Origin: Oscillospiraceae bacterium
GTDB lineage: Bacteria; Bacillota; Clostridia; Oscillospirales; SIG627
Reading direction: 5' to 3'
Length of the DNA: 64,000 nucleotides
Assembly (NCBI GenBank): GCA_015065085.1
Contig: SVQW01000013.1
Coordinates: forward strand, 1-64,000
Shown one piece after another: positions 18,022 to 26,497 of the stretch. The stretch's first letter is position 1, and every line of letters begins with the position of its first letter. The notes under the pieces were generated by a model that was given only the letters and a program-made list of their open reading frames with translations, had not been told where the DNA came from and searched no databases. Position numbers and translations under genes: made by a program.

Positions 18022-19143
18022 ATGAAAGTACTGATTTTAAGCATTACCGCAGGTGAGGGTCATAACTCTACCGCAAAAGCAATAAAGGCACAATTTGACT
18101 CGATGCCCAATACGGAGTGTCGTATCCTGGACACTTATGAATACCTCAACAAGCTTCTTGCCGTAACCATATCCGAGGGTTACCTTTTGTCCACCAGCAT
18201 GGTGCCGAAACCCTATTCAAAGTTTTACAGACTTGCCGAAAAACGCACAAAAACCGGCGAAGATATGTCCGCAATGCGTCTTTCCCACAATGTAATGGCG
18301 AAAAAGCTGAAAAAATACACTGATGTATATAAGCCCGACGTGGTGATATGCACTCACATTTTTGCCGCCGCCATTGTGGACGTTATGAAGGTTAAATACA
18401 AATCGGAATTCACCGCAGTGGGTATAGTCACCGACTTCAAATTTCATCCCTTCTGGGAAGAGGGCATCCACCTTGATTATATAGTAACCGCAAACGAGCT
18501 GATGAACATTCAGGCATTTAAAAAAGGATACAAAAAGTCTCAGATACTTCCTTTCGGTATACCCATAAAGCCTCAGTTTGCACAGCGCGAAAACCAACAA
18601 GCCGTGCGCCGAAGATACGGTCTTGATCCGGGTAAATTCACCTTGCTTCTCATGAGCGGAAGCATGGGCTACGGAAATATCGAAAAAACGGTAAAACAGC
18701 TTGATGAAATAAAAGTGGATTTCCAGACAATCGTTGTATGCGGAAACAACAAGCAGGCAAAAGAAGCCCTTGATGAAATGGAATTCACAAAAAGCTTCAC
18801 AATTCTCGGGTATGTCGATTATGTTGACAAATTGATGGATGCCGCCGACTGCATAATAACAAAGCCCGGCGGACTTACAAGCTCGGAGGCACTGGCAAAG
18901 GGACTTCCAATGATAGTGGTCAACCCCATCCCCGGCCAGGAGGACAGAAACACCGAATTCCTTTTAAACAACGGCGTGGCAATGTATGTCACCGACACCT
19001 GCCCGCTGGACGAGGTAATATATCAGTTCTTCTATTTCCGCGACAAAATCGCCAACATGAAAAAGAATATTGCCCTTATCGGTAAGCCGAATTCCACAAA
19101 GACAATTTGTGAATTTCTTTACAACAACTATAATAAAAATTAA
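18022..19143 (+). CDS. diacylglycerol glucosyltransferase/MGDG-synthase-like GT28 enzyme
   Basis: 373 residues. The N-terminal acceptor domain starts LSITAGEGHNSTAKAI, as in MGDG synthase and UgtP, with THIFAAAIVDVM following. The C-terminal nucleotide-sugar domain has LLMSGSMGYGN and the donor-binding DCIITKPGGLTSSEAL, then NPIPGQEDRNTEFL. Likely a peripheral membrane enzyme adding hexose to diacylglycerol. It lies 25 bp after the GH106-like gene with its own AAAGGAG. Confidence 0.88.
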   Translation: MKVLILSITAGEGHNSTAKAIKAQFDSMPNTECRILDTYEYLNKLLAVTISEGYLLSTSMVPKPYSKFYRLAEKRTKTGEDMSAMRLSHNVMAKKLKKYTDVYKPDVVICTHIFAAAIVDVMKVKYKSEFTAVGIVTDFKFHPFWEEGIHLDYIVTANELMNIQAFKKGYKKSQILPFGIPIKPQFAQRENQQAVRRRYGLDPGKFTLLLMSGSMGYGNIEKTVKQLDEIKVDFQTIVVCGNNKQAKEALDEMEFTKSFTILGYVDYVDKLMDAADCIITKPGGLTSSEALAKGLPMIVVNPIPGQEDRNTEFLLNNGVAMYVTDTCPLDEVIYQFFYFRDKIANMKKNIALIGKPNSTKTICEFLYNNYNKN

Positions 19144-19164
19144 ATAAAGGACAGGTAAAAAATT

Positions 19165-20010
19165 ATGAGTATGCAAGTTATCCAGAACGATCTTCTCAAG
19201 GTTGAAATCAACGACATCGGCGGCGAATTGACTTCCATCGTTGACAAAAAAAGCGGAAGGGAATTTATGTTTGACGGCGACCCCGCATGGTGGACAGGAA
19301 TTTCCCCCATACTGTTCCCTGTTGTAGGACGCTTCTACAAGGAGACCTACACCGACAAGGGCACAACCTACAAGCTTCCTCTTCACGGATTTGTACGCAA
19401 GAACCCCATCGAGCTTGTTTCCTGCGACGGCACAACTCTTGTTCAGCGCAGAGTCGCAAGCGACGAAACTCTTGCAATGTATCCCTACAACTTTGAATTC
19501 TACCTCACACACACCCTCAGAGATAAATCCATCGACGTTACCTACACCGTAATCAACAAGGGCGATGTTGATATGCCCTTCCAGGTAGGTGCGCACCCCG
19601 GTTTCAAGGCAAAGCTGGGCGACAAGCTCATTCTCAAGAGCAGATTCAAGGATATTTACTTCCAGAACCTCAAGGACGGTCTTTGCGACACTCCCAAGTA
19701 CCCCATAGCAAATGAAACCGTTGTAACAAAAGAGCTTTTTGACAATGATGTTCTTATTTTTGATAACGCACAGCTTTACTCCGCTGCTCTGGCAGACGAA
19801 AAGGGCGAGTATGTTGAAGTTTCCTTCACAGGCTTCCCCGCTTGCGGCATATGGGCAAAAGCAGGCGCCCCCTATGTATGTCTTGAGCCTTGGTTCGGTT
19901 CTGACGACGTTCCCGGCACCGACAACGAATTTGCACACAGACGCAACATGAACATTCTCTCCCCCGGCAATACCTTCACCGCAACCTACACCATCAATAT
20001 AAAAGCGTAA
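19165..20010 (+). CDS. aldose 1-epimerase family protein (LacX-like)
   Basis: 281 residues of galactose-mutarotase-like fold (ILFPVVGRFY, LHGFVRKN, then PFQVGAHPGFKA with the usual catalytic-type histidine, and CLEPWFGSDD near the C-terminus). It belongs to the LacX-like branch rather than classical GalM; substrate unknown. It starts 21 bp after the glycosyltransferase and is the last gene before a strong terminator. A second ATG two codons in is possible. Confidence 0.88.
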   Translation: MSMQVIQNDLLKVEINDIGGELTSIVDKKSGREFMFDGDPAWWTGISPILFPVVGRFYKETYTDKGTTYKLPLHGFVRKNPIELVSCDGTTLVQRRVASDETLAMYPYNFEFYLTHTLRDKSIDVTYTVINKGDVDMPFQVGAHPGFKAKLGDKLILKSRFKDIYFQNLKDGLCDTPKYPIANETVVTKELFDNDVLIFDNAQLYSAALADEKGEYVEVSFTGFPACGIWAKAGAPYVCLEPWFGSDDVPGTDNEFAHRRNMNILSPGNTFTATYTINIKA

Positions 20011-20030
20011 GTAACATAATCGGAATATAC

Positions 20031-20066
20031 AAATCACCTGTCCGGAAAATCCGGACAGGTGATTTT
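20031..20066. terminator. bidirectional terminator
   Basis: A perfect 15-bp stem AAATCACCTGTCCGG/CCGGACAGGTGATTT with loop AAAAT, between the convergent epimerase and GH36 genes. Confidence 0.88.
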
Positions 20067-20067
20067 G

Positions 20068-22344
20068 TTATCTTGCGCAGCTGCAATTCTCATTCATTAT
20101 GTCTATCACACGTTTTTTTGAAAAACCGCATGCAACTCCCGAAAACTCCACCGTGAGAGTACCCTTGCCCTCAAGGTCAAAAACAACCTCATGCGCCTGG
20201 CGCACGAAGGGTACGTCCTTTCCGTTATATAAAATCCGACTGACAGGCTTATTGAAGTAAAGCCGTGCATCCTTTACGGCGTAATCGGTTTCGAGAATCA
20301 TGCTTTTTTGCTCTGTTTTTGCTGAGTTTATACGGATATTTGCATCCAGCAGTACAACAGAGTTCTTTTGGGTCACGGCAAAAAGCCGAGAGGAATGGGG
20401 CGGCAGATTTATTCCGAAGGTGGACAATTCATATTGACTGCCGTTCCAGACATCGGTGAGAACATATTCGCCGTCGCTCAGCTTCAGGTCATTGTATGTG
20501 AAGGTATAGCTTCTTTCTTCGTCCGAAATATTGAAAATGCCCACAGTTCTCAAAGGTAAAGCGGAATTATCGCATTGGGTTGAAAAATGCGGTGTATCAA
20601 AATACATTATTTCCGGAACGGTGTATTTGTTTGAACGGTAATTGAAGTTTACAAAATGCACATCCTGACCGTTATTGGGATTGCAGACAGCTTTTTTCAG
20701 TACGGCAAGACGTTTTTTGTCGGTTGCCTCACTAAGCTTACCCGCTATCTCCACCATAGAATGGGTCACAAGGCAGTAGTTTATGCAGAACATTGCCTCG
20801 TTTTCGTTAAGTCCCGGGAACATTCCTATGGAATCACTGTTGGGAATAATTATATCACCCATGTGGTTTGCAACATTGGCAACGCCCCACAGATAATTGG
20901 GCTTGATATGCTCCCAATTACCCGAGCCGATGTCGGTTCCGTAGCGATGGTTGGATACATATTCACCCAAAAACGGATTTCCCTGAGCAAGGTCGCAGGC
21001 AATTTCAAGATAACCGTCCTTCGGCAAAGCTTTTCGCAGTGTGCTCAACCACCACCGACGGTACTGACCGCCCGATTTATCCTTATTTCTGTAAAGGCCG
21101 TGCTTATCCTCAAAGGCATAGCTCCAGAAATCCAGCTTTACACCCTCAAAGCCGTACTGTCTGAGCATGACATCCACTGCTTTTTCCATATATTCACGTA
21201 CCTGCGGCAGGCTCACATCCAGAGGATGCATGGAACGCACACGGTAGCTGTAATCAATGAACCATTCGGGATGCTCCTTGAAAATCCTTGTTTTATTATG
21301 GCATAAAAGCCCTATCCACAAGGCGGGACGAAGCCCTATTTCGCGTATTTTGTCCGACAGATATCGCAGCCCGTTGGGAAATTTTTCGCAGCATAGACCG
21401 TTTTCGCCCTCATAAAGCATTGAAATTCCGTCGTTTGTGTTCACATCACTTGAGCTTGAAATATTAGTGTAGCCGTCATCAAGCTGAATCCACTTTACCG
21501 TGGGGAAATTATCTTTGATAAATTTCGCTTCATTTATGATAAGCTGTTCATTTACGTCCTTGAAAATGCCGTCATTCCAGCTCCCCCACACAAGTGATGT
21601 GCGGTTTGGATTTTCGCCCGTTCGAGGCAGTCTTTGACGCAACACCCTTATGTATGGTCTGAACATTTTCTCTATATCGTCCGCCTCGTCGGTAACACCC
21701 AGATACCATTCGTCAACAACGCTTACGCCGGGCTGAATTTCAAGACAATCCGTATTTCTGAAAGAGGAAAATACCTCCAGCTTTATTTTGCCGTCAACGT
21801 GCAAAACGTTATAGCTATGGTAAAACACCTGCTGACTAAGAGTGCCGTGAATAACACCGTTTTTGGTGTTATAGTTGCTCAGAAGTATTGCAGGAAAAGA
21901 CATATACGGACTTGAACCGATGCGTCCGCCGATGATGTCGGGGTCTGCCCAGCGACGGGTGGCGCATATATCAAAATCGGAATTGTCTTCTCCGACAGTG
22001 TTTCGGTCAAAATCAACGGGAAAGGTCATCGCTTCGTACACACGGGGATTTTCGTTATGGTAAAAATAGTCGTCACGCGGATTTTCGCCAAAGGTGATAC
22101 CCTCGATATCCAGTGTCAGTTCCTTTAACTCAAGTGTCTTATCCGAAATATTTTTGAACTCGCGCCGACATATTATTTCGCCTTCACCCCATATGAATGA
22201 AAGTGTATCGGTATAGTCTGCACATACCGCGCTTATTTTATCGCAGGCGGAAACATACAGTATATTTTCATGCTCATTTCCCGAAACAACCCCGGGGGTC
22301 AATCCGATATTTCCGTTCTTCAAAAGCTCGGTTATTTTTTTCAT
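20068..22344 (-). CDS. GH36-like alpha-galactosidase
   Basis: About 758 residues without a signal peptide. The melibiase-type barrel shows WIQLDDGYTN, LRPALWIGLL, then GVKLDFWSYAF with the likely nucleophile Asp near residue 401 and HRYGTDIGSGN with the likely acid/base Asp near 470. Beta-sandwich domains flank the barrel. It removes alpha-linked galactose, or a related sugar, from oligosaccharides. I chose the ATG at 22344, 7 nt after the preceding stop; an earlier in-frame start would overlap that gene by about 50 bases. It is downstream of the M15 carboxypeptidase on the same strand. Confidence 0.82.
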   Translation of the reverse strand: MKKITELLKNGNIGLTPGVVSGNEHENILYVSACDKISAVCADYTDTLSFIWGEGEIICRREFKNISDKTLELKELTLDIEGITFGENPRDDYFYHNENPRVYEAMTFPVDFDRNTVGEDNSDFDICATRRWADPDIIGGRIGSSPYMSFPAILLSNYNTKNGVIHGTLSQQVFYHSYNVLHVDGKIKLEVFSSFRNTDCLEIQPGVSVVDEWYLGVTDEADDIEKMFRPYIRVLRQRLPRTGENPNRTSLVWGSWNDGIFKDVNEQLIINEAKFIKDNFPTVKWIQLDDGYTNISSSSDVNTNDGISMLYEGENGLCCEKFPNGLRYLSDKIREIGLRPALWIGLLCHNKTRIFKEHPEWFIDYSYRVRSMHPLDVSLPQVREYMEKAVDVMLRQYGFEGVKLDFWSYAFEDKHGLYRNKDKSGGQYRRWWLSTLRKALPKDGYLEIACDLAQGNPFLGEYVSNHRYGTDIGSGNWEHIKPNYLWGVANVANHMGDIIIPNSDSIGMFPGLNENEAMFCINYCLVTHSMVEIAGKLSEATDKKRLAVLKKAVCNPNNGQDVHFVNFNYRSNKYTVPEIMYFDTPHFSTQCDNSALPLRTVGIFNISDEERSYTFTYNDLKLSDGEYVLTDVWNGSQYELSTFGINLPPHSSRLFAVTQKNSVVLLDANIRINSAKTEQKSMILETDYAVKDARLYFNKPVSRILYNGKDVPFVRQAHEVVFDLEGKGTLTVEFSGVACGFSKKRVIDIMNENCSCAR

Positions 22345-22351
22345 AGCTTTC

Positions 22352-23692
22352 TCACTTTCTGATTGCACGTTCATTTTCCAGATATTCAACATATTCCTCA
22401 AGGCACATGCCCATACGGGTTATCTGCATTGCATGGTAGCGTCCGACATAGCGGAAGTGCCACGGCTCGTACATGATACCGGTTATATCGGTCTTATCCT
22501 CGGGATAACGCAGGATAAAACCGAAATACTGCGCGTTTTCCTCCAGCCATTTTGCCGCGGGCGTACCTGCAAATTTAAGAGAAGCTGTGGAAAGAGTGTG
22601 TATATCGGCGGTAAGACCCGACTGATGCTCGCTGGCTCCGGGGGGATTTACCGATTCCTTCGCCTTTTCCTCGGCATATTCATCACCATATTCTTCACGC
22701 ATCAACTCAACCTCGTTATCAAACAGCCAGGATTGGGTCTGATAGCTTCTGTACGCACTTGTAACCCAAAGATTGTCAAAACCGTACTCACGGGCTTCCA
22801 TAAGCATGGCATCAGCCGCCATCTGGGCATTAAGGCTCATTTGCTGTTTTGCGCGGTCCGGCTTGGTGTATTTAACGTCGCGAAGCTCATGAGGAACAAA
22901 ATCCTCTGACAGAAGGTTGTTCACGTTCACAAGGAAAAGATAATCATCGTGGTTTTCGGGGTTCATATACTGCTCGTATCTTGAAAGATCGGATCTGAAT
23001 TTTATGGGCTCATCGGTAAAGTAGTCGCTTTCATTAATAAACGGAGTCTCCGCGGCAGGCTTATTTACAAATGAAACGGGCTCAAGGCCGTTCTTTCTGA
23101 CAGAGTACTCGCCGTCCTCGCCGGTGACGGTCACACCAAGAAGCTGATTCTCGAAAAAGTCCAGCGGGATATACAATTCACCGTCGCGTATAACATTTAC
23201 GGCGCCAAGCGTTATATCCGTTCCGTTCACATTCACCTTATCGGAATCTATCATAAAGGTCGCCCACTCGCCAACCTCATTAAGATTTATTGTAATGCTG
23301 ATAAGCGGGTCGCCTGCGGGGGTAATATCTGCGCCCAGCATTTCAAACGCCGAAACAGGAACATACGCCGAACGTTCACTGCGGGCAATATCCTTTATGG
23401 GAGATATGTCCACCTCGTTTTCAACAAGCTTTATTTCGCCTGTTTTTTCGTTCACCTTTTCGCTGTGAACAATGACATGAGCATCTGCGGGCTGAGGGTC
23501 TCTGTGACGGCAGCTGACTGCAAGAAGCAGTATCAGAGCGCTGAAAATCATCATAAGAGCATAAAATATCACAAAGAAAAATGTACCGCCCACAAGCTTT
23601 CTCAGTCTGGCAATTCTTCTCTTTTTTACCATGCGGCGCAATGCGGCACGGTTTTTGGCGGAGGAGGCGGTGCGGGATTGTTTATTATTCAT
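22352..23692 (-). CDS. membrane-anchored M15 (VanY-like) D-alanyl-D-alanine carboxypeptidase
   Basis: 446 residues. A very basic N-terminus and membrane segment (about 35-60, ending LLLAVSC) put the rest outside the cell. Residues about 85-200 look like a copper-amine-oxidase-N-type stalk (SAYVPVSAFEMLGA, DGELYIPLDFFENQL). The C-terminal peptidase has the zinc motif SEHQSGLTADIH and EPWHFRYVGRYHA. It trims D-Ala from peptidoglycan stem peptides. The first gene behind a consensus promoter, it is followed by GH36 after 7 bp, an odd pairing. Confidence 0.88.
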   Translation of the reverse strand: MNNKQSRTASSAKNRAALRRMVKKRRIARLRKLVGGTFFFVIFYALMMIFSALILLLAVSCRHRDPQPADAHVIVHSEKVNEKTGEIKLVENEVDISPIKDIARSERSAYVPVSAFEMLGADITPAGDPLISITINLNEVGEWATFMIDSDKVNVNGTDITLGAVNVIRDGELYIPLDFFENQLLGVTVTGEDGEYSVRKNGLEPVSFVNKPAAETPFINESDYFTDEPIKFRSDLSRYEQYMNPENHDDYLFLVNVNNLLSEDFVPHELRDVKYTKPDRAKQQMSLNAQMAADAMLMEAREYGFDNLWVTSAYRSYQTQSWLFDNEVELMREEYGDEYAEEKAKESVNPPGASEHQSGLTADIHTLSTASLKFAGTPAAKWLEENAQYFGFILRYPEDKTDITGIMYEPWHFRYVGRYHAMQITRMGMCLEEYVEYLENERAIRK

Positions 23693-23749
23693 GGCCGTGT
23701 CCTTTTCTTTATTTTTTCGTACTTGATATTATTATTGATATATGTTATA

Positions 23750-23778
23750 ATTATATTATAACTTATAACGTATGTCAA
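23750..23778 (-). promoter_or_regulatory. promoter of the M15/GH36 unit
   Basis: Minus strand TTGACA (23778-23773), 17-bp spacer, TATAAT (23755-23750). Confidence 0.78.
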
Positions 23779-23823
23779 GTAAAAAACACTATTTTTGTCG
23801 ATTTATGAATTGGAAGCTTTGAT

Positions 23824-25788
23824 ATGAACAAAGGATTTTTACCCATCACACGTAAGGAATGTCTTGACTTGGGGTGGGACAGTGTAGATTTTGTATATGT
23901 AACGGGTGACGCATATGTGGACCACCCCTCTTTCGGCGTGAGTATAATTTCAAGAGTGCTGGAAAACGCAGGCTTCAGAATAGCCATACTTTCCCAGCCG
24001 GACTGGCGCAGCACCGATGATTTCAAGCGCTTCGGAAAGCCGCGGCTGGGGTTTCTCGTCACCTCGGGAAACATAGACTCCATGGTAGCGCATTACACCG
24101 CCTCAAAAAAGAAACGCAGTTATGACTACTATTCACCCGGCGGAAAGCCGGGACTCCGCCCCGACCGCGCCGTTATAGTGTACTGCAATATGATACGTCA
24201 GGCATACGGAGATGTGCCCATAATTCTGGGCGGTCTTGAAGCCTCTCTGCGCCGATGTGCCCATTACGACTACTGGGACAACAAGGTGCGCCGAAGTGTG
24301 CTGGTGGATTCCCGTGCGGACATTCTCACCTACGGAATGGGAGAAAATATTCTTCTGCGCATTGCCTCACTGCTTGACAAGGGCGTACCTGTCAAAAAAA
24401 TACGCGATGTACGCGGTACGGTTGTGCTGTGCGACAGAGACTACACTCCCAATTACGAATATGTTCACTGCGGTGAATACGACGATTTGAAAAACGACAA
24501 AAAGCTGTATGCCGATGCTTTTAAGATTCAGTACGAAAATAATGATCATATCACGGGCAAAGCCGTCACAGAGGGGTACGATACAAAGCTTCTTGTGCAA
24601 AATCCCCCCATGCCGCCTCTGGAAAGGGAGGAGCTTGACAAGGTATATTCCCTGCCGTATATGAGAGACTACCACCCCTCCTACGAAAAGGACGGCGGTG
24701 TGCCCGCAATAGCCGAAGTGAAATTTTCCATCACCCACAACCGCGGATGCTTCGGGGGATGCGCCTTTTGCGCTCTTGCATACCATCAGGGAAAAACAGT
24801 GCGTTCACGTTCAATAAAATCGGTAGTTCAGGAAGCCCGTATAATAGCATCTATGCCGGATTTCAAGGGATATATACACGATGTGGGCGGACCTACGGCA
24901 AATTTCCGCTATCCCTCCTGCAAAAAACAGCTTACCGACGGCATGTGCAAAAACCGACGCTGTCTGACTCCAAAGCCGTGTCCCAACCTCATTGCCGACC
25001 ACAGCGAATACATCCGTCTTTTGCATGAGGTTGAAAAGGTTGACAAGGTCAAAAAGGTGTTTATACGTTCGGGAATACGCTTTGACTATATGCTTGCCGA
25101 CAAAAACGATGCCTTTTTCAGACGGCTCGTTTCAAACCATGTCAGCGGTCAGCTGAAGGTAGCGCCCGAGCACTGCTCCGACAGGGTACTCAAGGAAATG
25201 GGCAAGCCATCTATTCAGGTATACAACAAATTCAAAGAAAAGTACTTTGCACTGTGTGAGAATATCGGCAAGGAGCAGTATCTTGTACCGTATCTTATGT
25301 CCAGCCATCCCGGCTCAACCATGGCGGATGCCATCGAATTGGCTCTGTATCTGAAAAAAAGCGGATATTCACCCGAACAGGTACAGGACTTTTACCCAAC
25401 ACCCGGAACGGCATCCACTTGTATGTTCTACACCGGACTTGACCCATTCACCGGCAAAAAGGTGTACATTCCCGAAAATTATGAGGAAAAGCAGATGCAA
25501 CGCGCGCTGTTGCAGTTTAACCGCCCGGAAAACCATGCTCTCATACGCAAGGCTCTTGTTTTGGCAGGACGCGAGGAGCTTATAGGCTACGGTGCAAATT
25601 GCCTTGTACCTCCGCAAAAGGGTGCAAAGCCACAACAGCAAAAAGCTAAACCGACACCCGAAGCAAAAAACAAAAAAATCATACCTCAAAATAAAAAATC
25701 ACCAAAAAAACCGCATAGCAAACCCAATGAAAAGCCGGCGCTCAGAAGCACGGCAAAAAAGAATTTCCCAAAACCTAAGCATAAATGA
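23824..25788 (+). CDS. YgiQ-family radical SAM protein
   Basis: 654 residues. The YgiQ-type N-terminal domain opens FLPITRKECLDLGWD. The radical SAM motif is CFGGCAFC near residue 310, after SITHNRG. VAPEHCSDRVLKEMGKP and DFYPTPGTASTCMFYTG follow. The last about 55 residues are a lysine/proline-rich tail, typical of the family and perhaps a nucleic-acid contact. Molecular function unknown. It is transcribed alone, divergent from the M15 gene. Confidence 0.9.
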   Translation: MNKGFLPITRKECLDLGWDSVDFVYVTGDAYVDHPSFGVSIISRVLENAGFRIAILSQPDWRSTDDFKRFGKPRLGFLVTSGNIDSMVAHYTASKKKRSYDYYSPGGKPGLRPDRAVIVYCNMIRQAYGDVPIILGGLEASLRRCAHYDYWDNKVRRSVLVDSRADILTYGMGENILLRIASLLDKGVPVKKIRDVRGTVVLCDRDYTPNYEYVHCGEYDDLKNDKKLYADAFKIQYENNDHITGKAVTEGYDTKLLVQNPPMPPLEREELDKVYSLPYMRDYHPSYEKDGGVPAIAEVKFSITHNRGCFGGCAFCALAYHQGKTVRSRSIKSVVQEARIIASMPDFKGYIHDVGGPTANFRYPSCKKQLTDGMCKNRRCLTPKPCPNLIADHSEYIRLLHEVEKVDKVKKVFIRSGIRFDYMLADKNDAFFRRLVSNHVSGQLKVAPEHCSDRVLKEMGKPSIQVYNKFKEKYFALCENIGKEQYLVPYLMSSHPGSTMADAIELALYLKKSGYSPEQVQDFYPTPGTASTCMFYTGLDPFTGKKVYIPENYEEKQMQRALLQFNRPENHALIRKALVLAGREELIGYGANCLVPPQKGAKPQQQKAKPTPEAKNKKIIPQNKKSPKKPHSKPNEKPALRSTAKKNFPKPKHK

Positions 25789-25790
25789 TT

Positions 25791-25823
25791 AATCCCCGCG
25801 GAACAATCAGTTCCACGGGGATT
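25791..25823. terminator. terminator between convergent genes
   Basis: A 14-position stem with one mismatch (AATCCCCGCGGAAC and GTTCCACGGGGATT), loop AATCA. The U-tract is weak on the plus strand. Confidence 0.6.
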
Positions 25824-25825
25824 AT

Positions 25826-26497
25826 TTATACTTTCCTTTTCACAATTTCATTTTGTGACTTCACAATACAGTCGGCAGGGTACACTCCTCTGAGAGAGGT
25901 AAGAGGATAAACCGAAGTGTTCTTGCCTATGACCGTGCCCGGATTAAGAACACATCCGCACCCCACATCTCCGCCGTCACCCACAAATCCTCCGACCTTG
26001 CGAATTCCCGTGAGGTATTCCGATTCACCGTGTATCACCACATTGTCACCATCGGCTTTGAGGTTTGAGCATACCGCACCCGCACCGAGATGTGCACCGT
26101 TTCCCATGACAGAATCGCCCACATAGTTATAGTGAGGAAGCTGTACCTTATCCAGCAGTATGCAGTTTTTCAGTTCGCTGGAATTACCAATGACGCAATT
26201 TTCCCCCGTTATCACATTACCGCGTATGAAAGCCCCGGGGCGGATATGGGTACCGCTTCCGATAACGGCAGGTGCTTCTATTACCGCACCTGCATATATT
26301 TTTACATTTTCACCCGCAAGAACTCCGGGCGAAATTTCCGTAAAGCCATTTACACCCTCTGCCATAAGCTGAACAATGTACTCATTTATATGCCCGAGCA
26401 TCTCCCACGGATATTCATATTTTTCAAAAAACTCCGTAAGATATCCGACTCTGCAATCAAACAGTTCTTTTATCTTTACAAGCTTATTCAACCGCAT
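25826..26497 (-). CDS. left-handed beta-helix acyltransferase, GlmU C-terminal-like
   Basis: About 223 residues. An N-terminal helical part (LVKIKELFDCRVGYLTEFF) leads into hexapeptide repeats (ISPGVLAGENVKIYAGAVI, IRPGAFIRGNVITGENCVIG, GCGCVLNPGTVIGKNTSVYP). The nucleotidyltransferase half of GlmU is missing. Encoded right after glmM, it may acetylate GlcN-1-P or scaffold UDP-GlcNAc synthesis (inference). Start choice is uncertain: the ATG at 26497 has GGAGG only 2 nt away, while a TTG at 26491 has it at 8 nt. Either start overlaps the glmM end, so the two are translationally coupled. Confidence 0.78.
   Translation of the reverse strand: MRLNKLVKIKELFDCRVGYLTEFFEKYEYPWEMLGHINEYIVQLMAEGVNGFTEISPGVLAGENVKIYAGAVIEAPAVIGSGTHIRPGAFIRGNVITGENCVIGNSSELKNCILLDKVQLPHYNYVGDSVMGNGAHLGAGAVCSNLKADGDNVVIHGESEYLTGIRKVGGFVGDGGDVGCGCVLNPGTVIGKNTSVYPLTSLRGVYPADCIVKSQNEIVKRKV

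Noticed and set aside
18964..20037. Minus-strand open frame of 357 codons opposite the aldose epimerase
   Set aside because: Begins in a terminator and mirrors the epimerase; no domain seen.
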